Assembly: GCA_038202885.1 (NCBI GenBank)
Contig: JBBREP010000035.1
Coordinates: 1-31,185, forward strand
Origin: JBBREP01 sp038202885
GTDB taxonomy: Bacteria > Actinomycetota > Acidimicrobiia > IMCC26256 > PALSA-610
Direction: 5' to 3'
DNA length: 31,185 nucleotides
The position numbers and the translations under genes were made by a program. The notes under the pieces are model-generated. The model was given only the letters and a program-made list of their open reading frames with translations. It was not told where the DNA came from and did not search any database. Each line of letters opens with the position of its first letter. Within the stretch, counting starts at the first letter, position 1. Positions 7,208 through 15,509 of this stretch are shown one piece after another.

Positions 7208-8024
7208 AATCGAGACATTGCGACGGGAGCTCGACAAAGAGCTTGCGGGCCGCAAGATCAAACTCGTCGACGTGACCGCGATGAAGATCATTCCGCGGTA
7301 CCGGACGAAGAAGGCGTTCACGGCGTTGCTGGAGGGCCGCAAGGTCCTCGGGCTCGAGCGGCGCGGGCCGTTGCTCGTCGCCAAACTCGATTCCGGCGAT
7401 GCCCTGATGATCCAGCTGGGCGCGGGTGGCCAGCTGGTCCGGGCCAAGACCGCGCGTCAGGCCGTCTCGAAGTCGACCATGATCACGATCACGTTCACCC
7501 AAGGTGGTCAGCTGCGCATCATCGACCCGAAGCACGACGCCGAGCTGTGGGTGATCCCGTGGGCCGACGTTGCCGCGGCGCCCGAGCTCGCGGGCCTCGG
7601 TATCGATCCCCTCGAAGCCGCGATGTCGTGGGAACAGTTCGGCCGGGTCCTCTACTCCGCCCACGAAAAGCTCCGCCCGCTGCTGATGGACCGCCGGGTG
7701 CTCGTGGGGATCGGGCCGGTCTACGCCGACGAGATCCTGTTCGCGGCCGGTCTGCGCCACGATCGCGACAGCGACCACCTCACCGAGCAGGAGATCCGCC
7801 GGCTCTACCGCGGCATTGTCGAGACGATGCAGGAAGCGGTCAAGTTTCGGGGTTCGACCCACGCCGCGAAGGCCTCGTCGGGCGACCCGTTCGACGATGA
7901 GGGGTTTGAGCACTTCAAGGTGTGGGAACGTGACGGTGATGCCTGTCGCCGATGCCGGCGCGAAATCAAGAAGAACCGCATCGGTGGTCGGATGCACTAC
8001 TTCTGCGAGGCCTGCCAGGTCTGA
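7191..8024 (+). CDS. mutM: Fpg/MutM-family protein with altered catalytic residues
   Basis: A 277-residue homologue of formamidopyrimidine-DNA glycosylase in the conserved rnc–mutM–smc position. The fold is clear: N-terminal AELPEIETLRREL, helix-two-turn-helix GIGPVYADEILFAAG (173–187), and a C-terminal zinc finger with Cys 252, 255, 272, 275 and GGRMHYFC. Known Fpg active-site residues are changed. The N-terminal catalytic Pro is Ala2 (codon GCC). The Lys of RRGK is Pro60. The Met of LGMSG is Ala78. The Asn of GIGN is Pro176. The DPRRFG wedge reads DPKHDAELW. The ATG is well supported by GGGGGAGG 7 nt upstream, so a mis-called start does not explain the missing Pro. DNA binding is likely; classical glycosylase/lyase chemistry is doubtful. 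Confidence 0.85.
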   Translation: MAELPEIETLRRELDKELAGRKIKLVDVTAMKIIPRYRTKKAFTALLEGRKVLGLERRGPLLVAKLDSGDALMIQLGAGGQLVRAKTARQAVSKSTMITITFTQGGQLRIIDPKHDAELWVIPWADVAAAPELAGLGIDPLEAAMSWEQFGRVLYSAHEKLRPLLMDRRVLVGIGPVYADEILFAAGLRHDRDSDHLTEQEIRRLYRGIVETMQEAVKFRGSTHAAKASSGDPFDDEGFEHFKVWERDGDACRRCRREIKKNRIGGRMHYFCEACQV

Positions 8025-8084
8025 TTCCTGGGTCCGTGGGGTGACACGCCGTGGCGCGTACGCTGCGGGCCTGAGGAGGGCCTG

Positions 8085-11000
8085 GTGTTTCTGAAATCGT
8101 TGCAGCTCAAGGGATTCAAGTCGTTCGCGGACAAAACCACGATCGACTTGGAGCCCGGCGTCACCGTGGTGATCGGCCCCAATGGATCGGGCAAGTCCAA
8201 CGTCGTCGACGCGGTCGCGTGGGTGCTCGGCGCGCAGGGTGCGCGGGCGCTGCGCGGCGCCAAGATGGACGACGTCATCTTCGCCGGCACGACGAACCGA
8301 TCGGCGCTCGGTCGGGCCGAGGTGTCGCTCACGATCGACAACACGAGCGGCGTGCTGCCGATCGATTTCAGCGAGGTCACGATCACGCGGCGCTTGTTCC
8401 GCACCGGCGACTCCGAGTACGAGCTCAACGGCGCGCCGTGCCGGCTCCTCGATGTGCAAGAACTCCTGTCCGACACGGGCATCGGTCGCTCGCAGCACGT
8501 CATCGTCGGGCAGGGCCAGCTCGACCAGGTGCTGAACGCCCGCCCCGAAGATCGCCGGGCCATCATCGAAGAAGCCGCGGGCGTCCTCAAATATCGCAAA
8601 CGCAAGGAGAAGGCCGAACGCCGACTCGAGTCGACCGAGGCAAACCTGTTGCGGCTCAGCGACCTCCTGCGCGAGGTTCGCCGGCAGTTGCGGCCGCTCG
8701 AGCGTCAGGCCGAAGCGGCTCGGCGTAGTGAAGGCCTTGCTGCGGAACTGCGCGCGGCGCGGTTGTACCTCGCCGGCCGTGAGATCGATCAGCTGACGGT
8801 GCGCCAAGAACGTCATCGCAGTAATCGGGCTGAGTTCGCGGCGCTCGACGGCGAACTGCGCGGGCGGTTGCGCGTGCTCGACATTGAGGTCGTCGACACC
8901 GAACGCGCCCTCACGGTGCCGGGCGACGATGACGTCGCCGACATGTTGGTGCGCGTCGAACAGCTCCGCGAGCGCGCCAAGGGGATTCAGGCGCTCGTCG
9001 CCGAACGGCTGCGCGGGCTCGATCGTGAGCTCGAGGCCGCGGCCGACGAAGGCGTGGTCGAGACGCTCGTGGCCGACGCGGCCGATGCTCGCGCCCAGCT
9101 TGAAACTGTCGCAGCCGAGGGGCTCGTGTTGGAGCCCGATCTGGCTGCTGTCGTCGCGGCCGAGGCGCGGGTGGAACAGGCCCGCCGAGCGCTCGCGGGC
9201 ACCCATTCGGTCGCGCCCGAACTCACCGATGAGGGCCGCGAACGCCACGCCGCCGAAGCCGCGGTGGAAGCGTGCTTCTCGGAACTGCGTGACATCGAGG
9301 CCGAGTGTGGCGCGCTCGCGCGCACCGCCGAATCACTGGCCACCGAGGAACCGCAGTTGCGCGCCCAGCTGGCCGAGGTCGCACGCGAACTCGACGCCGC
9401 CGGGCCCGAACACCTCGCCGTCGAACAGCGCGAGCGCGCCGCGGACGCGGCCAGGGTCGCGCTCGATGAGGCCGCCGCGCACGCTCCCGAAGACACTGCT
9501 GAAGGTCGCGCCTTGCTCGCGGCCGAGCACGCCCTCGAAACGTCGACAGCGCGCCAGCAAGACGCGCGCGAAGAGGCCGGACGTTGGCGCACGCGGGCCG
9601 AGACGCTGGAGCTTGCGCTCGACGCCGCCCACGCGGAGACGCGCGCCGACACGATCAACACGCTCCCTGGTGTCGTCGGCCCGCTGATCGACCACCTCGA
9701 GATTGACCCCGGCGCCGAAGTGGCGGTCGCGTCAGCGCTCGGCGACGCGGTGCACGCGATCGTGCTCGACGGCACGGCCGCGGCGCGCGCGGCGGTCGAC
9801 CGGCTGCGTCGGGGCGACGGCCAGGCCCTGCTGCTCGTGCTCGACGCTCGGGCCCAAGGCCCCGCGCCGATCTCGCTCGTACCGGTCGGGACACGGCTGC
9901 TCACCGACCGGGTCCGTGCGGCACGGCCAGCTCTCGATGCGGCCGTGCGCCGTTTGCTCGCGAACGTCGTGCTCGTCGACGAGTGGTCGGCGGCGCTCGA
10001 TCTGGCGCTGGCCGATCCCGCCCTCGTCACCGTCACGCCCGACGGCGACCGCTTCGGCGGTGCCACGGCGTGGCGAGCTGGCCGCCTGGGTACGTCAGCG
10101 GTGACCGCGGCGGCGCGCGACGAAGCCGTGGCCAAGGCCGAGCAGTGCGAAGGCGAACTCGCGTCGGCCGACGCGTCGGTACGCACCGCACGTGAACGAC
10201 TCGAGCTCGCGAAGTCGGGCGATCGAGCACGCGCCGCGTCGCTGCGCGCGCGCCGATCGGATGTCGACCGTGCCGTCGACGAGGCCGCAAACGCTCGGCG
10301 CGACTTCGAGCGGCGAACCGCAGGCCTCGACGAGCGCCGCGCATCGTTGGAGCTTCGCCTCGCCGATCTCGCCGAGCGCGCGGTCGGCGTCCCGGCCCAG
10401 CGCGACGAGGCCGAAGCCCGCCGCGCCGCGGCCGACGAGACGCTCGAACAGTCCCGCCTACGACTGGCGCACGCGCGGCGTGCCGAATTGCTGCGCTCCG
10501 AAGCCGCGCAAGCGGCCCAAGGCGAGCTCGATCGTCTGCAATTCGACGCGTCGGCGCTGCGCCGCGACTACGAAGTTCGCAGTGCCGCGATCGCGGAGCG
10601 CCGCGAGGTGTTGCAGCGTCGACTCGACGAGGTCGAACGCCGCCTTGCCGCCCGGCCCGACGAGGAGGCCGCCGCGACTCGACGGCGCGAGACGCTGAGC
10701 GCGCGTCGACATGGCGTTGCTGCACTCGTCGATCGTCTCGCCACGCTGCTCGTCGCCGCCGACGGGCAAGCACTCGAGCTGCGCGAGACACGCCGGGTAC
10801 AGACCGAGGCCGCGCGCGAAGCCGGCGCTCGACTCGACGGCCTGCGCGCGCAGCGCGCCACTGCCGAACGTGAGCTCACCGAGGCGCGCGAACGCATTAG
10901 CCGGCTCGACGTCGAGCAGGCCGAGACCAAGCTGCGGCTCGAGACCACCGTCGAGCAGTTGCGCCGCGACTTCGACTGCGAGCCCGAAGCGGCGCTGCAC

Positions 11001-11690
11001 GCCGAGGCGCCCGAGGTCGCCGAGACCACGACGATCGCGCAACACGCTCGCGAGCTCGAACGTGAACTGCGGATGCTGGGGCCGGTCAACCCGCTGGCGC
11101 TGTCGGAGTACGAAGCACTGCTGGAACGCCACGAGTTCTTGCAGGCGCAGCTCGACGACGTCAAGCACACCCGGCGCGAGCTCCACCGCGTCATCGTGTC
11201 GGTCAATGCCGAGATCATCTCGGTGTTCGATCAAGCGTTCGCCGACGTCGCCCGCCATTTCGAATCACTGTTCGCGCTCCTGTTTCCGGGCGGGTCGGGC
11301 CGCCTCTTCCTCTCGGAACCCGACAACCTGCTCGACAGCGGTGTCGAGGTCGAGGCTCGCCCCTCGGGCAAGACGCCGCGCCGGTTGTCGTTGCTCTCCG
11401 GCGGTGAACGTTCGCTCGCCGCGCTGGCCTTCTTGTTCTCGGTGTTTCGCGCCCGTCCTTCGCCCTTCTACCTGCTCGACGAGGTCGAAGCCGCGCTCGA
11501 TGACGTCAACCTGCATCGCTTCCTCGACCTCGTGCACGAGTTCAGGAACGAGGCCCAGCTCGTGATCGTGTCGCACCAGAAACGCACGATGGAATCGGCT
11601 GACGTGCTCTACGGCGTCTCGATGGCGCCCGGGTCGTCGAGCAGGGTGGTGAGCCAGCGCGTCCGCGACCTCCAACTCGAGGACGCTTGA
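8085..11690 (+). CDS. smc: chromosome segregation ATPase SMC
   Basis: Core condensin subunit that compacts and segregates chromosomes, working with ScpA/ScpB as a dimer. The 1201-residue length is normal. Walker A is GPNGSGKSN at 31–39. Long Ala/Glu/Arg-rich coiled coils run from about 165 to 520 and 680 to 1040. The hinge begins near TLPGVVGPLIDHL (about 525). The C-terminal head has the ABC signature LSGGERSLAALAF from residue 1104, Walker B FYLLDEVEAALDD and the VSHQKRTME switch. GTG start has GAGGAGG 5 nt upstream. It follows mutM by 60 nt and its stop overlaps the TTG of the next gene. Confidence 0.98.
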   Translation: MFLKSLQLKGFKSFADKTTIDLEPGVTVVIGPNGSGKSNVVDAVAWVLGAQGARALRGAKMDDVIFAGTTNRSALGRAEVSLTIDNTSGVLPIDFSEVTITRRLFRTGDSEYELNGAPCRLLDVQELLSDTGIGRSQHVIVGQGQLDQVLNARPEDRRAIIEEAAGVLKYRKRKEKAERRLESTEANLLRLSDLLREVRRQLRPLERQAEAARRSEGLAAELRAARLYLAGREIDQLTVRQERHRSNRAEFAALDGELRGRLRVLDIEVVDTERALTVPGDDDVADMLVRVEQLRERAKGIQALVAERLRGLDRELEAAADEGVVETLVADAADARAQLETVAAEGLVLEPDLAAVVAAEARVEQARRALAGTHSVAPELTDEGRERHAAEAAVEACFSELRDIEAECGALARTAESLATEEPQLRAQLAEVARELDAAGPEHLAVEQRERAADAARVALDEAAAHAPEDTAEGRALLAAEHALETSTARQQDAREEAGRWRTRAETLELALDAAHAETRADTINTLPGVVGPLIDHLEIDPGAEVAVASALGDAVHAIVLDGTAAARAAVDRLRRGDGQALLLVLDARAQGPAPISLVPVGTRLLTDRVRAARPALDAAVRRLLANVVLVDEWSAALDLALADPALVTVTPDGDRFGGATAWRAGRLGTSAVTAAARDEAVAKAEQCEGELASADASVRTARERLELAKSGDRARAASLRARRSDVDRAVDEAANARRDFERRTAGLDERRASLELRLADLAERAVGVPAQRDEAEARRAAADETLEQSRLRLAHARRAELLRSEAAQAAQGELDRLQFDASALRRDYEVRSAAIAERREVLQRRLDEVERRLAARPDEEAAATRRRETLSARRHGVAALVDRLATLLVAADGQALELRETRRVQTEAAREAGARLDGLRAQRATAERELTEARERISRLDVEQAETKLRLETTVEQLRRDFDCEPEAALHAEAPEVAETTTIAQHARELERELRMLGPVNPLALSEYEALLERHEFLQAQLDDVKHTRRELHRVIVSVNAEIISVFDQAFADVARHFESLFALLFPGGSGRLFLSEPDNLLDSGVEVEARPSGKTPRRLSLLSGGERSLAALAFLFSVFRARPSPFYLLDEVEAALDDVNLHRFLDLVHEFRNEAQLVIVSHQKRTMESADVLYGVSMAPGSSSRVVSQRVRDLQLEDA

Positions 11691-12334
11691 CCCCACTGCT
11701 TGCCGCAACGACCGACCCCCGTACGAAGGCGTGCGGGGGTCCATCGTCGCGACGTTGGCTGTGCCAACTCGTCGCTGATCACAGCGACAGCCACGCGCTC
11801 GCACGCGTAGCGCACTACGCCTCGCCGGTTGTCACGTCGATCTTCATCGTGTTGGGCGCGCTCATCGCGCACCGGGTATTGCGCGGCGTCGTGCGCCGCG
11901 TTGCGTATCGAGCTGTGATGCTGCGGCCCAGTTCGGCGTCGGCTCGTCGCCCACAACGCGCCGACACGATCGCGGCGGCGCTGCGCAGCATGTTGACGAT
12001 CGTCATCGTGATCGTGGCCGTGTTCGCGATCATCGGCTCGTTCGGGGTGAACCTGGCTCCGTTGCTCGCGGGCGCCGGGCTCGCCGGTGTGGTGCTGGGC
12101 TTCGGGGCCCAGAACATGCTGCGAGACGTGATCTCGGGCGTGTTCATGGTGTTCGAGGACCAGTTCGGCGTGGGCGATGTGATCGATACCGGTGTGGTGA
12201 CGGGCACGGTCGAGTCGCTCACGTTGCGGGTGACGCGGTTGCGAGACGCCGAGGGTGTCGTGTGGCACGTGCCCAACGGCGCCATCCTGCGAGTCGCCAA
12301 TCTCTCGCAGCGCCCCGCTGCACGCCACGACTGA
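11687..12334 (+). CDS. small MscS-family mechanosensitive channel
   Basis: A 215-residue membrane protein of the MscS family, which opens under membrane tension to release solutes. Seen: a transmembrane segment near YASPVVTSIFIVLGALIA (about 44–62), another at LTIVIVIVAVFAIIG (about 103–117), the pore helix NLAPLLAGAGLAGVVLGFGA with the family's Gly/Ala packing pattern, and the β-domain (FEDQFGVGDVI … VWHVPNGAI). It stops soon after the β-domain, so the C-terminal α/β vestibule domain of full-length MscS is missing. TTG at 11687 overlaps the smc stop as TTGA with GAGGA upstream. A strong hairpin at 11714–11741 lies inside the first codons, and no good later start retains the first helix. Confidence 0.8.
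   Translation: MTPLLAATTDPRTKACGGPSSRRWLCQLVADHSDSHALARVAHYASPVVTSIFIVLGALIAHRVLRGVVRRVAYRAVMLRPSSASARRPQRADTIAAALRSMLTIVIVIVAVFAIIGSFGVNLAPLLAGAGLAGVVLGFGAQNMLRDVISGVFMVFEDQFGVGDVIDTGVVTGTVESLTLRVTRLRDAEGVVWHVPNGAILRVANLSQRPAARHD
11714..11741 (+). terminator. strong stem-loop just after smc
   Basis: A 12-bp stem (one G·T pair) closes an AAGG loop: 11714–11725 pairs with 11730–11741 (GACCCCCGTACG with CGTGCGGGGGTC). It begins 24 nt after the smc stop, where a terminator would be expected, but has no T-tract and lies inside the predicted start of the MscS-like gene. It could end or attenuate smc transcripts, or be a translated mRNA structure. Confidence 0.5.
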
Positions 12335-12355
12335 CGGGCCAATTCACAGCATCGG

Positions 12356-12361
12356 TAGATT
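12356..12361 (+). promoter_or_regulatory. –10 box of ftsY (probable leaderless mRNA)
   Basis: TAGATT ends 8 nt before the ftsY ATG at 12370, the distance expected if transcription starts at the A of ATG. No ribosome-binding site precedes this ATG. A weak –35-like CTGACG lies at 12331–12336 with a long 19-nt spacer. Confidence 0.5.
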
Positions 12362-12369
12362 CGACCGCA

Positions 12370-13560
12370 ATGACCGTTGTCCTTGTCGTCCTTGTCGTCC
12401 TCGCCGTCGTGTTGGTGCTTGGCGCCACCACAATGGCGCTCCGCGCGCCGAAACGGGCCCGTCACCAGCCACCCGTCGTTGCACCGCGTCGAGGGCCCGA
12501 GCCCGCCGCGGCGCCCACAGCGGTCGACGTCGGCCCTGATGTCGCTGTCGCGCCGCCCGAGGTCGAGCCGGTCGCCCAACCCGAGCCCCAACCCGAGCCC
12601 GAGCCCGAGCCCGAGGTCGCACCCGAGCCCGAGCCCGAGCCCGAGGTCGTCGAACCGATCACGCGGGCGCGCTTGCGCGATCGGTTGGGGCGCACGCGTT
12701 CGGCGCTCGCGGGCTATGTGCGCGGCATCTCGGGACGCGGCGTCGACCAGGCGACGTGGGACGATCTCGAAGAGGCGTTGCTGCTCGCCGACGTCGGGCT
12801 TGACACCACGGCGCGGCTGCTGGCCGCGGTTCAGCAGCGCGCGAACGACGAGCGCATCGACACGCCCGAAGGCGTGGTGGTGCTGTTGCGCGAAGCGATC
12901 ACGAAACAGCTCGACTCGGGAGCGTCGCGCGAGCTCGCGTGCAACGACGGCGCGCTCACAGTGTGGATGTTTGTCGGCGTCAACGGCGTGGGCAAGACCA
13001 CGACCATCGGCAAGCTCGCGGCCCAGCAGGCGGCCGCCGGTCGCAGCGTCATGCTCGCAGCGGGCGACACATTCCGTGCGGCTGCGGCCGAACAGCTGAG
13101 CCAGTGGGCCGAGCGCACGAACACCGAGATCGTGCGGGGTGAAGAAGGTGCCGACCCTGGGTCGGTGGTGTTCGACGCCATGAGCGCGGCGTCGAGTCGG
13201 GGTGTCGACCTGCTCCTCGTCGACACTGCCGGACGCCTGCACACCAAGAACAACCTGATGGCCGAGTTGGAAAAGCTGAAACGCATCGTCGACCGTACGC
13301 CGGGCGCGTTACGCGAGGTGCTGCTGGTGATCGACGCGAGCACGGGTCAGAACGGTCTGCTCCAGGCGAAGCAGTTCGCCGAGGCGGTCGACGTGACCGG
13401 CATCGCGTTGACGAAGCTCGACGGCACGGCCAAGGGCGGCATCGTGCTCGCGATCCACGACGAGCTCGATCTGCCCGTGAAGCTCGTGGGCATCGGCGAA
13501 CAGGTCGGTGACCTCGTCGAATTCGACCCAGAAGAATTCACCGCTGCGTTGTTTGAGTAG
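12370..13560 (+). CDS. ftsY: signal recognition particle receptor FtsY
   Basis: SRP receptor GTPase that docks ribosome–SRP complexes at the membrane. The 396-residue protein starts with a hydrophobic anchor (VVLVVLVVLAVVLVLG, about 3–18), typical of actinobacterial FtsY. An acidic A-region follows with a Pro-Glu repeat (about 66–96, DNA 12580–12645, repeated cccgag units). The NG domain has G1 GVNGVGKTTTIGKLA (about 201–215), the DTFRAAAAEQL insertion motif, DTAGRLHTK and TKLDGTAKGG. The ATG at 12370 is chosen because it gives the anchor and follows a –10 box at leaderless spacing. It precedes ffh by 23 nt, so both SRP-pathway GTPases are adjacent. Confidence 0.96.
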   Translation: MTVVLVVLVVLAVVLVLGATTMALRAPKRARHQPPVVAPRRGPEPAAAPTAVDVGPDVAVAPPEVEPVAQPEPQPEPEPEPEVAPEPEPEPEVVEPITRARLRDRLGRTRSALAGYVRGISGRGVDQATWDDLEEALLLADVGLDTTARLLAAVQQRANDERIDTPEGVVVLLREAITKQLDSGASRELACNDGALTVWMFVGVNGVGKTTTIGKLAAQQAAAGRSVMLAAGDTFRAAAAEQLSQWAERTNTEIVRGEEGADPGSVVFDAMSAASSRGVDLLLVDTAGRLHTKNNLMAELEKLKRIVDRTPGALREVLLVIDASTGQNGLLQAKQFAEAVDVTGIALTKLDGTAKGGIVLAIHDELDLPVKLVGIGEQVGDLVEFDPEEFTAALFE

Positions 13561-13576
13561 AGACTCCCCGTAGGAT
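13549..13576 (+). promoter_or_regulatory. promoter of ffh (probable leaderless mRNA)
   Basis: TTGTTT (13549–13554) and TAGGAT (13571–13576) are separated by 16 nt, a plausible housekeeping-sigma promoter that overlaps the end of ftsY. The –10 box ends 7 nt before the ffh ATG at 13584, with no Shine–Dalgarno sequence between them. Confidence 0.55.
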
Positions 13577-13583
13577 CACATGC

Positions 13584-15026
13584 ATGTTTGAGTCACTTTC
13601 GGATCGATTTGATGGCATCTTCAAGCGGATCGGGAAGAAGGGCAAACTCTCCGAGCGTGATGTCGAGGAGGTGGCGGGCGAGCTTCGGCGTGCGCTGATC
13701 GGGGCCGACGTCAACGCCAAGGTGGCGCGCGCCTTCGTTGATCGAGTCAAGGACCGGGCGGTCGGCCAGCGCGTGCATGAGGCGCTGCACCCTTCGCAGC
13801 AGATCATCAAGATCGTCAACGAGGAATTGATCGCCATTCTCGGTGGCGAGACCACAAAGCTCACGATGAGCTCGAAGCCGCCCACCGTGATCATGCTGGC
13901 TGGCCTCCAGGGCTCGGGGAAGACGACGCATGCCGCGAAGCTCGCCAAGCTTCTGAAGAGCCAGGGCCTGCAACCCATGTTGGTCGGTGCCGACCTCCAA
14001 CGGCTCGCGGCGGTGGAGCAACTGCGTACGTTGGCCGAACGCGTCGAGGTGCCATGCTTCTCGGAGAACTCCGACCCCGTCACGGTGGCGCGCAAGAGCC
14101 TCGACGAAGCGGCGCGCCTCGGCCGCAACGTCGTCATCGTCGACACCGCCGGTCGGTTGCAGATCGACTCCGAGTTGATGGACGAACTGCGCGACATCCG
14201 CGACGCGATCCATCCGCACAACACCCTGCTCGTGATCGACGCCATGATCGGTCAGCAGGCCGTCGACGTCGCCGCGCAGTTCAACGAACAGATCGGTCTC
14301 GACGGCGTCATCATGACCAAGATCGACGGCGACGCGCGCGGTGGCGCGGCGCTGAGCGTCAAGGAGGTCGTCGGCAAGCCCATCCTGTTTGCCGGTACCG
14401 GCGAGAAGCTCGACGAACTCGAAGTGTTCCATCCCGATCGGATGGCTGGGCGCATTCTTGGCATGGGCGACATGCTCACGCTGATCGAGAAGGCCGAAGA
14501 GGCCTTCGATGGCGCCCAGAAAGAACGCGCCGAAGAGATCATGCGCGACGGCACCTTCACGCTCGAAGACTTCCTCGATCAACTCGCGCAAGTGAAGAAG
14601 ATGGGCCCGCTCCAGAGCGTCATCGGAATGTTGCCCGGCATGCCCAAAGAACTCCAGAACGCCGATGTCGACGATCGCGAGCTCGCTCGCGTCGAGGCAA
14701 TCATCCGGTCGATGACCGCGTCCGAACGCCGCAAGCCCGATCTCATCAACGGATCTCGCCGGGCCCGGATCGCCAAGGGTTCGGGCACCTCGACGACCGA
14801 GGTGAACAACCTGCTGAAGCAGTTCAAGCAGATGCAGCAGATGATGCGCCAGATGGGTGCGGTCGGGCGCATGGCCACCCGCAAGGGCAAGAAGAAGAAG
14901 GGCGGCCGGGTCACGCCGGCCGGCACCGCGCACCCCAAGTCGCGTCCCGCCGCGCCCGGACCGAACCCCTTCGGCGATCTGTCGGGTGGCTTCGGCGACT
15001 TCCCAGGCCTGCCCCCGAAACGCTGA
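13584..15026 (+). CDS. ffh: signal recognition particle protein Ffh (SRP54)
   Basis: GTPase and signal-sequence-binding subunit of the SRP. The 480-residue protein has an N domain (1–90), then the G domain with GLQGSGKTTHAAKLAKLL (about 107–124), ADLQRLAAVEQL, DTAGRL and TKIDGDARGGAALS. The Met-rich M domain (about 300–450) contains QVKKMGPLQSVIGMLPGMP and the RNA-binding SRRARIAKGSG segment followed by QFKQMQQMMRQMG. A basic (KGKKKKGGR) and Pro/Gly-rich tail completes it. Start ATG at 13584 follows a promoter at leaderless spacing. No SRP RNA gene was recognised nearby. Confidence 0.97.
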   Translation: MFESLSDRFDGIFKRIGKKGKLSERDVEEVAGELRRALIGADVNAKVARAFVDRVKDRAVGQRVHEALHPSQQIIKIVNEELIAILGGETTKLTMSSKPPTVIMLAGLQGSGKTTHAAKLAKLLKSQGLQPMLVGADLQRLAAVEQLRTLAERVEVPCFSENSDPVTVARKSLDEAARLGRNVVIVDTAGRLQIDSELMDELRDIRDAIHPHNTLLVIDAMIGQQAVDVAAQFNEQIGLDGVIMTKIDGDARGGAALSVKEVVGKPILFAGTGEKLDELEVFHPDRMAGRILGMGDMLTLIEKAEEAFDGAQKERAEEIMRDGTFTLEDFLDQLAQVKKMGPLQSVIGMLPGMPKELQNADVDDRELARVEAIIRSMTASERRKPDLINGSRRARIAKGSGTSTTEVNNLLKQFKQMQQMMRQMGAVGRMATRKGKKKKGGRVTPAGTAHPKSRPAAPGPNPFGDLSGGFGDFPGLPPKR

Positions 15027-15030
15027 CCCC

Positions 15031-15079
15031 ACCGTTTGCCGATCTACCCGGCGCCGGTGCCGCTAGCGCGGCAAACGGT
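15031..15079 (+). terminator. inverted repeat after ffh, terminator-like
   Basis: Starting 4 nt after the ffh stop, 11-base perfect arms (15031–15041, ACCGTTTGCCG, with 15069–15079, CGGCAAACGGT) enclose 27 nt containing a smaller stem (CGGC 15049–15052 with GCCG 15059–15062). There is no T-tract. Its position between the ffh stop and the rpsP promoter fits a terminator or insulator. Confidence 0.55.
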
Positions 15080-15107
15080 CGCTCGGGCCCGGGGCCGCTG
15101 GTGCGAC

Positions 15108-15113
15108 TAACCT
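15108..15113 (+). promoter_or_regulatory. –10-like box upstream of rpsP operon
   Basis: TAACCT in a CTAACCTGG context, nearly identical to the box at 4295 before the DUF177-rpmF operon. Both serve operons containing ribosomal protein genes. It would give a leader of about 65 nt before the rpsP GTG. No convincing –35 was identified. Confidence 0.4.
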
Positions 15114-15185
15114 GGCTCGCCTGGTCGAGCACGTGTGACCCAGCACGTTGCTGAATCCCTACCAAGCCCGTTCGAGGAGTGCCCT

Positions 15186-15509
15186 GTGGCGGTCAAAATC
15201 CGCTTGATGCGCGTCGGCAAGAAGAAGCAGCCGACCTATCGCGTTGTCGTCGCCGACTCGCGCAGCCCCCGCGACGGCCGTTTCATCGAGATTCTCGGTC
15301 AGTACGAGCCGCGCCACGAGCCGTCGGTGGTCAACATCGACGCCGAGGCCGCGTTGCGTTGGATCGAACAGGGCGCCCAGCCCACCGAGCAGGCAGCCAA
15401 GATCCTTGGGATTGCCGGCGTCTGGGACAACTACCAGGCCAAGCACGGTAAGGCTGCCGCGAGCCGGCCGAAGGCGAAGACGCCGCCGATCAAGGCGGCC
15501 GCCGAATGA
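15186..15509 (+). CDS. rpsP: 30S ribosomal protein S16
   Basis: Small-subunit protein needed for 30S assembly. The 107-residue protein begins MAVKIRLMRVGKKKQPTYRV, the S16 signature, followed by ADSRSPRDGRFIEILGQYEP. The C-terminus carries an Ala/Lys-rich extension (KAAASRPKAK…), common in actinobacteria. GTG start has GAGGAG upstream at normal spacing. It opens the rpsP–khpA–rimM–trmD operon, and its stop overlaps the next start (ATGA). Confidence 0.97.
   Translation: MAVKIRLMRVGKKKQPTYRVVVADSRSPRDGRFIEILGQYEPRHEPSVVNIDAEAALRWIEQGAQPTEQAAKILGIAGVWDNYQAKHGKAAASRPKAKTPPIKAAAE

Noticed and set aside
7200..9248. 682-codon open frame on the minus strand opposite mutM and smc
   Set aside because: It mirrors strongly supported genes on the plus strand; in DNA this GC-rich, antisense frames stay open by codon bias. 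No recognisable motif or ribosome site.
13593..15032. 479-codon minus-strand frame opposite ffh
   Set aside because: Exact antisense of ffh, with no motif of its own.
15027..15185. SRP RNA gene next to ffh
   Set aside because: The conserved SRP RNA tetraloop and symmetric-loop bases are absent; the region is explained by an inverted repeat and a promoter.
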